This document shows positions 1 to 6,839 of a stretch of 11,005 nucleotides of DNA, piece by piece (position 1 is the stretch's first letter; each line of letters begins with the position of its first letter). Both the position numbers and the translations under genes were made by a program. Origin of the DNA: an uncultured Clostridia bacterium (GTDB taxonomy: Bacteria > Bacillota > Clostridia > UMGS1883); contig CANRER010000040.1 of assembly GCA_947629615.1 (NCBI GenBank), positions 1 to 11,005 on the forward strand. Direction: 5' to 3'. The notes under the pieces are model-generated. The model was not told the DNA's origin, did no database searches, and saw only the letters and a program-made list of their open reading frames with translations.

Positions 1-369
1 ATTAAAAAAATCACCGGCGAAACGCCTCGGCTTTTCCGCGTTCCGGCGGGCGATTATAACAACAGCGTTATCGAAACCGTGCGCGCCTCGGGCCGCCAGC
101 CCATACAATGGGACGCCGACAGCCTCGATTACCGCGGACTTTCCGCCGCCGAAATGGAGGAGCGCATTATGAGCAGGGTGCAAAGCGGCAGCATAATCCT
201 GTTCCATACCGGCACCGATAATACCGCCGCCGCGCTCGGGCCGATATTGGAGCGGCTCGCGGGCGAGGGCTATAGCTTCTGCCCCGTGGGCGAGCTGGTG
301 TGCTTCGACAATTACTATATTAATAATACCGGGCGGCAGTTCCCCTCCGCCCCGCAGGGCGAGCAGTAG
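1..369 (+). CDS. NodB-family polysaccharide deacetylase, 3' end only (5' end outside window)
   Basis: This is the C-terminal part (122 residues visible) of a carbohydrate esterase 4 / NodB-fold deacetylase, which removes acetyl groups from N-acetyl sugars, most likely in peptidoglycan. The frame is open from base 1, so the start lies to the left. Late NodB motifs are visible: LFRVPAGDYNN (the R-x-P-x-G-x-Y motif, with Ala where Tyr is usual), then IQWDADSLDY (motif 4), then SIILFHTGTDNT (motif 5, with the conserved L-x-H), and the closing GYSFCPVGEL segment. The TFDDGP metal-binding motif would lie outside the window. The Asp-rich motif 4 and the NNYYI-like tail resemble the PdaB-like deacetylases of spore-forming Firmicutes; that assignment is from memory. 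The gene converges on pncB and shares a terminator with it. Confidence 0.9.
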   Translation: MKKITGETPRLFRVPAGDYNNSVIETVRASGRQPIQWDADSLDYRGLSAAEMEERIMSRVQSGSIILFHTGTDNTAAALGPILERLAGEGYSFCPVGELVCFDNYYINNTGRQFPSAPQGEQ

Positions 370-442
370 AGGGCGGAGAAAGGCGATAAACCAATGGCCA
401 TGTAATAGGGATTGGAGGGGCCGGTCAAAAAAATCGCGCAGA

Positions 443-535
443 ATGGACGAAAATCAGCTCGCGCAGGAGGCTTTAGCCGACGAGCAAGCACTCCCGACGG
501 CGTACAGAGGTACGCCGAGGGTGATTTTCGTTCAT
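443..535. other. Predicted three-way-junction structured element (RNA or dispersed repeat)
   Basis: Folding by eye gives a closed three-way junction. P1 pairs 443-456 with 522-535 (14 bp, one G-U). P2 follows directly, pairing GCTCG 457-461 with CGAGC 481-485 and capped by GGC-TTTA-GCC at 469-478. P3 pairs GGCGTAC 499-505 with GTACGCC 510-516 around an AGAG loop, extended by CCC 493-495 with GGG 519-521. If transcribed it lies in the 3' untranslated region of the deacetylase, just before the terminator. It could be a 3' UTR RNA, a small RNA or a non-autonomous dispersed repeat. Strand is not decided. I do not recognise it as a named RNA family. The pairing is directly visible; function is unknown. 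Confidence 0.45.
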
Positions 536-555
536 AGTTCAAGGGCTTAAAATAA

Positions 556-585
556 CGAAAACCCACTCTTACGAGTGGGTTTTTG
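556..585. terminator. Bidirectional intrinsic terminator between convergent genes
   Basis: ACCCACTC (561-568) pairs perfectly with GAGTGGGT (573-580) around a 4-base TTAC loop. The stem is extended by AAA/TTT, a G-T wobble and C556-G585. On the plus strand the stem runs into TTTT; on the minus strand into TTTTCGTTATTTT. It can therefore stop transcription from the left deacetylase and also from pncB, which points the other way. Confidence 0.85.
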
Positions 586-614
586 CGTATTAACCGATTG
601 CTTTTCAGCCGTAT

Positions 615-757
615 GGGGCCCCCCGCAAAGACGGCGAAGCCGGATTTGTGGGGAGAAGGAGGAACAGCGAGGTGAGCCGCGTTTCGATTTCTTAAATCGA
701 AACAAGCGATACCGAGCTTGTGACGACGCCGGTCTGCGCGTATTTTTTAACGGCCCC
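615..757. repeat. Candidate non-coding repeat element with nested hairpins
   Basis: This stretch carries unusual symmetry. CCCCGCAAA (621-629) pairs with TTTGTGGGG (645-653, one G-T) around CGGC-GAA-GCCG (632-642), leaving opposed GA dinucleotides (630-631 and 643-644) that could form tandem sheared G-A pairs. GTTTCGATTT (681-690) and AAATCGAAAC (694-703) form a perfect 10-bp hairpin with a 3-base loop. The outer ends are imperfectly inverted: 624-636 resembles the reverse complement of 728-739, and GGGGCC 615-620 matches GGCCCC 752-757. No protein family is evident in any frame. It looks like a small MITE- or REP-like element, or a structured RNA in the pncB 3' region. Boundaries are approximate and copy number elsewhere is unknown. 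Confidence 0.4.
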
Positions 758-762
758 TTTAT

Positions 763-2229
763 TTACGCCCCGTATTCGGAAGAATGCTTCTCCAACAGGC
801 CATGACGGATAATCCAGAGCTGCGACGACAGATCGACATAATACTTATGCGGGTTTTCAAAGCGCTTAACCTCGTCCCATATAGTGTCGAGCTGAGCGGC
901 GCAATAGGCGCGTATCTCGTCGAGGGAAGGGCTTTCGTAAACCTGCTTGCCGCCGTCGAATATCTTCACAAGCAGCTTTCGAGCGGTGAAGTTTTCAACG
1001 GTTTTACGCTTCCAAGTATTTTCGGGGTCGAAAATCTCGTAGGGCTTTGAGGGGTCGATCTCCTCGCCGTGCTGAGTTATCACGTCGGCGATGGCGTGAT
1101 TTGTTTCGTTGTCGTAAAGGCGGTATATCTGCTTAAAGCCGGGAATGGTTATCTTTTGGATATTTTCGCTTATCTTGATTTTGGGAACCACTCTCCCCTC
1201 CTCCTCGACGGCGACAAGCTTATACACGCCGCCGAACACCGGCGAGCTTTTGGCCGTGATAAGCCTTTCGCCCACGCCGAAGGAGTCGATGCACGCGCCC
1301 TGACTGATGGTGTCGCGGATAATATACTCGTCGAGGGAGTTCGAGGCCACGATGCCGCAGTCGGAATAGCCGGCCTCGTCGAGCATTTTGCGGGCCTTTT
1401 TGGAAAGATAGGTAATGTCGCCGCTGTCTATCCTGACGCCCTTGGGCCGCTTGCCCAGCGGGGCAAGAACCTCGTCGAACACCTTTATCGCGTTGGGGAT
1501 ACCGCTCTTAACCACGTTGTACGTATCCACAAGCAGAGTGCAGGCGTCGGGATAAGCCTCGGCGTAGGCCTTGAAGGCCTCGTACTCCGAGGGGAACATC
1601 TGAACCCAGCTGTGAGCCATTGTACCGAGCGCGGGTATGCCGAAAAATTTGTCGCTTATGGTGCAGGCTGTGCCGACGCAGCCGGCGATATAGGCCGCCC
1701 GCGCGCCGAGAATTGCGCTGGAATAGCCGTGGGCACGGCGCGAACCGAACTCCATCACGGCGCGGCCCTGCGCGGCGCGGACAATTCGGCTGGACTTTGT
1801 GGCGATGAGGGTTTGGTGGTTCACCGTCAGGAGCAGCATGGTTTCGACCATTTGGGCTTGGATTGCCGGCCCGCGCACCACGATAAGCGGCTCGTGCGGG
1901 AACACGGGCGTACCCTCCGGCACGGCCCAGACGTCGCAGCAAAAGCGAAAGTTTTCGAGATAACTTAGGAAGTCCTCGCTGAAAATGCCCTTGCTGCGGA
2001 AATAGGCGATGTCCTCGGGGGTGAAGTGCAGATTGTTGAGGTAGTCGATAACCTGCTCCACTCCGGCCATGACGGCAAAGCCGCCGCCGTCGGGTATACT
2101 GCGGAAATATAGGTCAAAATAGCAAATTTTATCCCCCATGCCGTTCACAAAATAGCCGTTGGCCATAGTGAATTCGTAAAAATCCGCGAGCATGGTGAAA
2201 TTCTGATCATCTCTCCAGTTGGCGTTCAA
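763..2229 (-). CDS. pncB: Nicotinate phosphoribosyltransferase
   Basis: Joins nicotinate and PRPP, with ATP hydrolysis, to give nicotinate mononucleotide, the entry step of the Preiss-Handler NAD salvage route in the cytoplasm. At 488 residues it is a normal length for the clostridial/bacillar type. Visible motifs are MLADFYEFTMANGYF near residue 13, EFGSRRAHG (160-168), GTMAHSW (202-208, whose His206 fits the phosphorylated histidine of the family), LLVDTYNV (232-239), KGVRIDSGD (263-271, phosphoribosyl binding) and FGVGERLIT (317-325). The start is TTG: it has a well-placed AAGAAGGGGG eight bases upstream, and the next ATG, at residue 13, would cut into the conserved N-terminal motif. It follows the 95-residue unknown gene by 38 bases, so the two are probably co-transcribed. 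It ends before the structured gap and shared terminator. Confidence 0.96.
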   Translation of the reverse strand: MNANWRDDQNFTMLADFYEFTMANGYFVNGMGDKICYFDLYFRSIPDGGGFAVMAGVEQVIDYLNNLHFTPEDIAYFRSKGIFSEDFLSYLENFRFCCDVWAVPEGTPVFPHEPLIVVRGPAIQAQMVETMLLLTVNHQTLIATKSSRIVRAAQGRAVMEFGSRRAHGYSSAILGARAAYIAGCVGTACTISDKFFGIPALGTMAHSWVQMFPSEYEAFKAYAEAYPDACTLLVDTYNVVKSGIPNAIKVFDEVLAPLGKRPKGVRIDSGDITYLSKKARKMLDEAGYSDCGIVASNSLDEYIIRDTISQGACIDSFGVGERLITAKSSPVFGGVYKLVAVEEEGRVVPKIKISENIQKITIPGFKQIYRLYDNETNHAIADVITQHGEEIDPSKPYEIFDPENTWKRKTVENFTARKLLVKIFDGGKQVYESPSLDEIRAYCAAQLDTIWDEVKRFENPHKYYVDLSSQLWIIRHGLLEKHSSEYGA

Positions 2230-2237
2230 GGCGCAAA

Positions 2238-2247
2238 CCCCCTTCTT
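2238..2247 (-). promoter_or_regulatory. Ribosome binding site supporting the TTG start of pncB
   Basis: AAGAAGGGGG on the minus strand lies 8 bases before the TTG at 2229. No in-frame ATG or GTG is near enough to use this site, so it decides the start. Confidence 0.7.
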
Positions 2248-2267
2248 ATCTTATGCCGATTTTCGCG

Positions 2268-2555
2268 TCAGGCGTTTTCGAGCGTATCGCGCAGCCAAAA
2301 CTCGCCCACATCGAAAGCCTCGTAAAGGCCGCTGCGCTTGGCGCTGCGGATAACCTTTTCCTTGCCGCGCCCGTTGTTGGTGCTTAGCTCCACCGTTACC
2401 GAGTCGGCAATTTCCATATTCCCTACCTGTTTTTTGGAATTAATTCTGAAAATAACGATATATTTCTCCTTCAAATCGCCGTAGTAGATAACGTCGCCCC
2501 GACGAACCATAGGAACGCCGTTGAAGGTGAAAAATTTTTGTTCCTTTTTTTCCAT
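2268..2555 (-). CDS. Small conserved clostridial protein of unknown function
   Basis: A 95-residue soluble, charged protein with no signal peptide or membrane segment. It starts at ATG with GAGGTG seven bases upstream. The body has the pattern VRRGDVIYYGDLKEKYIVIF, then a mid-region with ADSVTVELST, and ends GLYEAFDVGEFWLRDTLE. From memory this layout (short N-terminus, R-x-G-x-x-I-Y-Y-G, a conserved DxVxV strand, and a C-terminal LYxAxDxxxxWL helix) matches a family of about 90 residues that recurs in Clostridia and has no assigned role. Predicted secondary structure is mostly beta strands followed by one amphipathic helix. It has its own strong promoter and lies 38 bases ahead of pncB, so it may be expressed with NAD salvage, but that does not show a shared function. 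I assign none. Confidence 0.85.
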   Translation of the reverse strand: MEKKEQKFFTFNGVPMVRRGDVIYYGDLKEKYIVIFRINSKKQVGNMEIADSVTVELSTNNGRGKEKVIRSAKRSGLYEAFDVGEFWLRDTLENA

Positions 2556-2585
2556 ATCCTTACACCTCGCTTACTTTATTTCACT

Positions 2586-2614
2586 ATTGTATCACAGGCC
2601 GGCGAAAAAATCAA
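2586..2614 (-). promoter_or_regulatory. Sigma-A promoter for the 95-residue gene and pncB
   Basis: On the minus strand there is a -35 box TTGATT (2609-2614), a 17-base spacer, and a -10 box TACAAT (2586-2591) preceded by TG-A, an extended -10. The predicted start is near 2579, giving a leader of about 24 bases with GAGGTG before the ATG at 2555. It sits in the 69-base gap after the aminopeptidase gene, which has no clear terminator of its own, so read-through from upstream is also possible. Confidence 0.75.
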
Positions 2615-2624
2615 GAGTTTTATT

Positions 2625-4403
2625 TTACACGTCGCGGGTATAGCCCTCGAGCCACGAAAATTCCTCGGCGGAGAGGCGGCTCCTAAGACGGGCGCGGCAC
2701 TCGGCGTGATAGGCGTTGAGCCAGTCCCTTTCGGCTTGGGTGAGAAGCCCCGCGTCCACGCCGTTCACGTCTATGGGGCAGTAGGAAAGCAGGTCGAAGC
2801 CGTAAAACTCGCCGTGCTCGGTGGTCTTAAAGGGTACGACGACAACGTCGTTTTCGGTGCGGATACCGTAGGCGTTTTCGATATATACTCCCGGCTCCAC
2901 GGTGCAGTTCATGCCAAGCTCAAAGGGTACGGAGCGCAGGCTTTGACTGAAGCTTTGCGGCCCTTCGTGTACGTTCAGGCAGAAGCCCACCCCGTGGCCC
3001 GTGCCGCACTTATAGTCTATGCCCTCGGCCCAAAGCGGCCCGCGAGCCAGAATGTCGAGGTTCGCGCCGGTCGTTCCCTTGAGGAATTTGGCGGAGATGA
3101 GCGCGATATTCGCCTTCAGCACAAGCGTGAAGCCGCGCCGCTCCTCGTCGCTTATCGGCCCGAGTACGAGCGTGCGGGTGATGTCGGTGGTGCCGGTGAG
3201 GTAGTGGCCGCCCGAGTCGATAAGCAGCATACCCTCCTTCTTCAGCAGGGCTGAGCCATGCTCCTCGGGCATATAGTGCATCATGGCGGCGTTGCCCTTG
3301 TAGGCGGCTATCGTGTCGAAGCTGGGGCCGATGAAGCCCGGCTGGCGCGAGCGCAGCTCGATAAGCATATCGAACACGTCGCGCTCGGTGATTTCCCGCC
3401 CCTCGTCAAGGGCCTTGTATATGCGGTAAAAGCCCTTTACAAGGGCGGCGGCGTCGTTATTGTAGCACTCGCGGAGGCAGTCGTTTTCGACGGCGTTTTT
3501 CACGGCCTTCATCGGAGTTATTATGTCGCGTATGTTTTTGAGCGAGCAGGTCTTTGCGGCGGCTGTCAGGGCGCAGTTCGTCTGAGCGAAGTCCACGCCG
3601 AGCGACGCGTCGGCGGGCAGGGCGGCGATGTCGCCCGTTATCGCGCAGTATGGCCGCACGGTGACGCCCTCGTCGTTAAGGGCGGCGGCAAGCTCGGGGC
3701 CGACGACTCCCTCGCCGATATAAAGGCGGGCGTCGCTTTCGCCCACCAGCGCGTAGCTGATGGCGAAGGGACAGCAGTGAACGTCGCCGCCGCGTATGTT
3801 GAACAGCCACATCACGCTGTCGAGCTTGCCGACGGCGTAGTGCGTAACTCCCTGCTTTTTCATTTCGGCCCGCACGCGGGTAAGCTTATCCGCCGCGCTC
3901 TCGCCGGCGTACTTAACGTCCAGGGCGAAGGCGGGCGCGTTCGGCAGAGGCGGGCGACCGGTTTGCCATATAACGGAAAAGTCGCAGTCGCTTTCGAGCC
4001 TTATCCCCTCCTTTTGAAGGGTTTTTTCAAGGCTGTCGGCGGCGGAGCGGGAAAACAGCGAGCCGTCGATGCCGACGGCGGCCCCCTTGGGCAGCTCGTC
4101 GGTCAGGAAACGGGCGTAGGTTTTTGTGCCCGGCTCGGCGGCCCTAAACAGCTCTATCTCGCTGCCCTCTATCTGCCTCGCGGCCTGAATATAGTAGCGT
4201 CCGTCCGTCCACAGGCCGCTTTTGTCCATCGTGACGGCCAGCGTTCCCGCGCTGCCCGTAAAGCCCGACAGCCAGTGGCGCAGCTTGTAGCGGTCGGGGG
4301 TATATTCGCTAAGATGCGGATCCGCCGTGGGGATAACGCAGGCGGCGAGCCCGAGGCGGCGCATTTCTCCGCGAAGCAGCGCGAGCTTTTCGTTTGTCGT
4401 CAT
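2625..4403 (-). CDS. pepP: Long-form Xaa-Pro aminopeptidase (peptidase family M24B)
   Basis: A cytosolic metallopeptidase that removes the N-terminal residue from peptides whose second residue is proline. At 592 residues it is the long, three-domain form (two creatinase-like N-terminal domains, roughly 1-135 and 140-310, then the pita-bread catalytic domain and a C-terminal extension), like eukaryotic XPNPEP1 rather than the short E. coli enzyme. All five metal ligands are present: Asp396 (LLIDSGG), Asp407 (GTTDITRT), His470 (GTGHGVG), Glu503 (CTVEPGVY) and Glu517 (IRTENDV), plus catalytic-site His376 and His479. Their spacing fits the remembered XPNPEP1 pattern closely. The ATG has AAGGA eight bases upstream. 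It starts 22 bases after tsaD, in the same operon. The pepP symbol is used loosely because it strictly names the short form. Confidence 0.94.
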   Translation of the reverse strand: MTTNEKLALLRGEMRRLGLAACVIPTADPHLSEYTPDRYKLRHWLSGFTGSAGTLAVTMDKSGLWTDGRYYIQAARQIEGSEIELFRAAEPGTKTYARFLTDELPKGAAVGIDGSLFSRSAADSLEKTLQKEGIRLESDCDFSVIWQTGRPPLPNAPAFALDVKYAGESAADKLTRVRAEMKKQGVTHYAVGKLDSVMWLFNIRGGDVHCCPFAISYALVGESDARLYIGEGVVGPELAAALNDEGVTVRPYCAITGDIAALPADASLGVDFAQTNCALTAAAKTCSLKNIRDIITPMKAVKNAVENDCLRECYNNDAAALVKGFYRIYKALDEGREITERDVFDMLIELRSRQPGFIGPSFDTIAAYKGNAAMMHYMPEEHGSALLKKEGMLLIDSGGHYLTGTTDITRTLVLGPISDEERRGFTLVLKANIALISAKFLKGTTGANLDILARGPLWAEGIDYKCGTGHGVGFCLNVHEGPQSFSQSLRSVPFELGMNCTVEPGVYIENAYGIRTENDVVVVPFKTTEHGEFYGFDLLSYCPIDVNGVDAGLLTQAERDWLNAYHAECRARLRSRLSAEEFSWLEGYTRDV

Positions 4404-4425
4404 AAAATCAGTCCTTTACGCAAAA

Positions 4426-5424
4426 TCACATTATTTTCAGTTCCGGGTCGGCGTTGAGCGTCAAATCGGCGCAAACGCCGGCCATATAATTATAGTACCC
4501 GGCGCAGGAAATCATCGCGCCGTTATCGGTGCAAAGCTCTATTGGGGGGCAGTAGAAGCGCAGCCCCTCGGCCCGCGCGGCGGCGTCCATAGCGGAGCGC
4601 AGCGCGGTATTGGCGGCCACGCCCCCCGCGAGGGCGACCGCCTTTGCGCCGACGCTTTTCGCGGCGGCGACGGTGTTTTCCACAAGCACGTCGGCCACGG
4701 CCTGCTGGAACGAGGCCGCAACGTCGGCGCGGCTGTAGCCGCCGCCCTTTTGCTCGGCGTTATGCACGTAGTTGATGACGGCGGTCTTGAGGCCGCTGAA
4801 GCTGAAATCAAAGCCGTTTCTCGGGCGGGGGAAGCGTATGGCGGCGGGGTCGCCGCTTTCGGCCAGCTTATTCAGCTTCGGCCCGCCGGGATAGCCCAGC
4901 CCGAGCACGCGGGCCGCCTTGTCGAAGGCCTCGCCGGCGGCGTCGTCGGTGGTTGCGCCGAGTATCTCAAAATCGCGGTAATCCTTCACGTTAAGTATGT
5001 GGCTGTGTCCGCCCGAGGCCACAAGGCACACGAACGGCGGCTCAAGGCTCGGGTGTGCGATGTAGTTGGCGGCCACGTGGCCGTGAATGTGGTTGACAGG
5101 CACAAGCGGCTTGCCAAGCCCGTAGGCCAGAGCCTTCGCGGCGGAAACGCCCACCAGCAGCGCGCCCACAAGGCCGGGGTTATACGTAACGGCCACGGCG
5201 TCGAGCTCGTCCTTGGCTATGCCCGCCTCGCGCACCGCCGCGTCGATAACCCAAATTATCTTGTCGATATGCCTGCGCGAAGCGATTTCAGGCACAACGC
5301 CGCCGTAAACCTCGTGCAGGGCTATTTGCGTGTAAATTACGTTCGACAACACCTGTCTCCCGTCCCTTGTGACGCTGGCGGCGGTTTCGTCGCAGGAGGT
5401 TTCAATGCCGAGTATCAGTGCCAC
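4426..5424 (-). CDS. tsaD: tRNA N6-adenosine threonylcarbamoyltransferase
   Basis: Transfers the threonylcarbamoyl group from threonylcarbamoyl-AMP to A37 of tRNAs that read ANN codons, acting in a complex with TsaB and TsaE. At 332 residues it is a normal bacterial length. The ASKHA fold shows ETSCDETA (8-15), VVPEIASRRH (43-52), the metal-binding NHIHGH with His112 and His116, ASGGHSH (136-142), TDDAAGEAFDKAARVLGLGYPGGP spread over 159-182, and CTDNGAM with Asp300. The start is GTG at 5424, placed by AAAGGAGA six bases upstream and by the family's MxILGIETSCDET opening. That start lies inside rimI, a 23-base overlap, so the two are probably translationally coupled. It is followed after 22 bases by the aminopeptidase. 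Confidence 0.97.
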   Translation of the reverse strand: MALILGIETSCDETAASVTRDGRQVLSNVIYTQIALHEVYGGVVPEIASRRHIDKIIWVIDAAVREAGIAKDELDAVAVTYNPGLVGALLVGVSAAKALAYGLGKPLVPVNHIHGHVAANYIAHPSLEPPFVCLVASGGHSHILNVKDYRDFEILGATTDDAAGEAFDKAARVLGLGYPGGPKLNKLAESGDPAAIRFPRPRNGFDFSFSGLKTAVINYVHNAEQKGGGYSRADVAASFQQAVADVLVENTVAAAKSVGAKAVALAGGVAANTALRSAMDAAARAEGLRFYCPPIELCTDNGAMISCAGYYNYMAGVCADLTLNADPELKIM

Positions 5425-5836
5425 GGTTTATCTCCTTTCGCATAACGACGGCGTTTTCGCCGTCCGAATAGTACGCCCTTCTCACGCCCGTTTCCGCGAA
5501 GCCGCGCTTTTTGTAAAGCGCGCGGGCGGCGGCGTTGCCCTCCCTGACCTCCAGAAAAATCACCGAGGCCCGCGCCGCGATTTCGTCTATGAGCCGCGTA
5601 GCCACGCCCCTTCGGCGACATTCGGGCGCGACGGCGATATACTGTATTTCGGCCTCGTCAAGCACGAGCGACCACACGGCGAAGCCGTTCACGCCGCCCT
5701 CGTCGCTGACGGTGACGCGCACCGCGCCCCCCTCGAGCGAAAGCCGAACCGCGTCGGCGGCGGCTTTTTCGCAGCCTATGCAGGCGGCAAGGGCGCTCAC
5801 CGCGCCCGCGTCCTCAAGGACGGCCCCCCTCAGCAT
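5402..5836 (-). CDS. rimI: RimI-type GNAT N-acetyltransferase
   Basis: A 144-residue GCN5-related acetyltransferase. RimI acetylates the N-terminal alanine of ribosomal protein bS18 in E. coli; in Firmicutes the target is less certain. Visible features are the acetyl-CoA motif IAVAPECRRRGVAT (67-80), FLEVREGN (94-101, with the conserved Glu96 and Asn101), ALYKKRGF (106-113, with Tyr108) and the RimI-type ending RRAYYSDGENAVVMRKE. The N-terminal substrate region is shorter and less canonical than in E. coli. The frame is open further upstream, to 6040, but that part is an antisense-like extension inside tsaC. The ATG at 5836 fits the fold, has AAGGA ten bases upstream, and overlaps the tsaC stop as ATGCTGA. 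Its 3' end overlaps tsaD by 23 bases. Location between two t6A genes supports RimI over a generic acetyltransferase. Confidence 0.9.
   Translation of the reverse strand: MLRGAVLEDAGAVSALAACIGCEKAAADAVRLSLEGGAVRVTVSDEGGVNGFAVWSLVLDEAEIQYIAVAPECRRRGVATRLIDEIAARASVIFLEVREGNAAARALYKKRGFAETGVRRAYYSDGENAVVMRKEINRGTDTRH
5431..5438 (-). promoter_or_regulatory. Ribosome binding site for the GTG start of tsaD, inside rimI
   Basis: AAAGGAGA on the minus strand, 6 bases before GTG 5424. It lies within the last codons of rimI, so ribosomes finishing rimI can restart on tsaD. Confidence 0.75.
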
Positions 5837-6831
5837 GGCTTGTCCGTCCTTCCTCCGGCGGCCTTCAGCAGGCGGTTCCTTATGGCGGCCCCTATGCCCT
5901 CGGGGCCGGGAAGCCGCGCCAGAATAAGGCTGACTCCGTCCTCGTCGGCGCGGCGCAGAAGGTAGAACAGCCGCGCGGCGTATGACGCGAGATCCGCCCC
6001 GGCGTCGTACACAACGTCCGCCGGATAGTCGCCGCCGCAAAGGTCGATGACGGCGGTCTTACCCTTCGCGCCCGCGAGCAGGGCGGCGGCGTTTTTCATG
6101 TCGCTGACGGCCACAACGTCGGCCCTCGGGCTGTAGTGCGTATATTTCATGCCGGGGCATTTTGGCGCGCCGGAGCTTTCGCCGCCGTAAACGCACCTCC
6201 CCGTGACCGAGGCTATGTCCTCGGCGGTAATCGCCCCGGGGCGGAGAACGGTCGGCACGGGGCCCGTCATGTCCACAACGGTGGACTCCAGCCCGATGAG
6301 CGAGTCGCCGCCGTCGATAATCACATCGACGCGGCCAAGCATATCGGCCATGCAGTGCGCGGCGGTGGTGGGGCTTGGGCTGCCGCTGAGATTTGCGCTC
6401 GGCGCGGCGATTGGCGTGCCGCTCCTTCGGATAAGCTCGTGCGCCACGCTGTGGCTGGGCATACGCACGCTGACGGTATCGAGTCCCGCGCTGACAACGG
6501 CGGGAACCTCGGGCCGCTTTTTCAGTATTATCGTCAGCGGGCCTCCCCAAAACCTTTCCATAAGGCATTCGGCCTCCGGCGGGATCTCCCGCGCCAGAAG
6601 CCGAACCTGAGAGATTTCTGATATGTGAGAAATGAGCGGATTATCCGCGGGGCGGCCCTTGGCTCGGAAAATTTTTTCCACCGCCGAGGGGTTAAAGGCG
6701 TCGGCCCCAAGGCCGTATACCGTTTCCGTCGGGAAGGCCGCCAAGCCCCCGCCCCTTATCACGGACGCCGCCCGTTCTATCAGGGCGGCGTCGGGGGCGT
6801 CGGGGTTGATTTTCAAAACTTCGGTATTCAA
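5830..6831 (-). CDS. tsaC: L-threonylcarbamoyladenylate synthase, Sua5 type
   Basis: Makes threonylcarbamoyl-AMP from threonine, bicarbonate and ATP, the first step of t6A synthesis. At 333 residues it is the two-domain Sua5 (TsaC2) form, not the short TsaC. The YrdC domain (about 15-205) shows FPTETVYGLGADAF (33-46), AKGRPADNPL (57-66), APSANLSGSPSPT (143-155), STVVDMTG (183-190) and TVLRPGAI (194-201). A linker with PGMKYTHYSPRA (226-237) follows; this gate-like loop closes the active site in Sua5. The smaller Sua5 domain covers about 238-325. The start is TTG with GAGGA eight bases upstream; no better start is in frame. It begins 24 bases after the PepSY gene and its stop overlaps the rimI start. 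Downstream tsaD uses its product. Confidence 0.95.
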   Translation of the reverse strand: MNTEVLKINPDAPDAALIERAASVIRGGGLAAFPTETVYGLGADAFNPSAVEKIFRAKGRPADNPLISHISEISQVRLLAREIPPEAECLMERFWGGPLTIILKKRPEVPAVVSAGLDTVSVRMPSHSVAHELIRRSGTPIAAPSANLSGSPSPTTAAHCMADMLGRVDVIIDGGDSLIGLESTVVDMTGPVPTVLRPGAITAEDIASVTGRCVYGGESSGAPKCPGMKYTHYSPRADVVAVSDMKNAAALLAGAKGKTAVIDLCGGDYPADVVYDAGADLASYAARLFYLLRRADEDGVSLILARLPGPEGIGAAIRNRLLKAAGGRTDKPC

Positions 6832-6839
6832 AAAATCAG

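Noticed and set aside
315..566. Minus-strand 83-residue open frame in the left gap
   Set aside because: It overlaps the end of the deacetylase and reads across the three-way-junction stems and part of the terminator; no ribosome binding site or family motif seen. The base pairing explains the sequence better than coding.
575..805. Plus-strand 76-residue open frame across the second element
   Set aside because: It starts inside the terminator stem, runs into pncB on the other strand, and is Arg-rich and without recognisable domains.
1069..5445. Several long plus-strand open frames (about 1069-1968, 2538-3254, 3258-4457, 4327-5445)
   Set aside because: They lie opposite pncB, the aminopeptidase and tsaD, have low-complexity Ala/Gly/His/Val composition and no family motifs. 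Long antisense frames are expected opposite GC-rich genes.
5837..6040. Longer N-terminal form of RimI
   Set aside because: The extra residues are Arg/Gly/Pro-rich shadow sequence inside tsaC. The fold begins at the ATG at 5836, which also makes the typical stop/start overlap.
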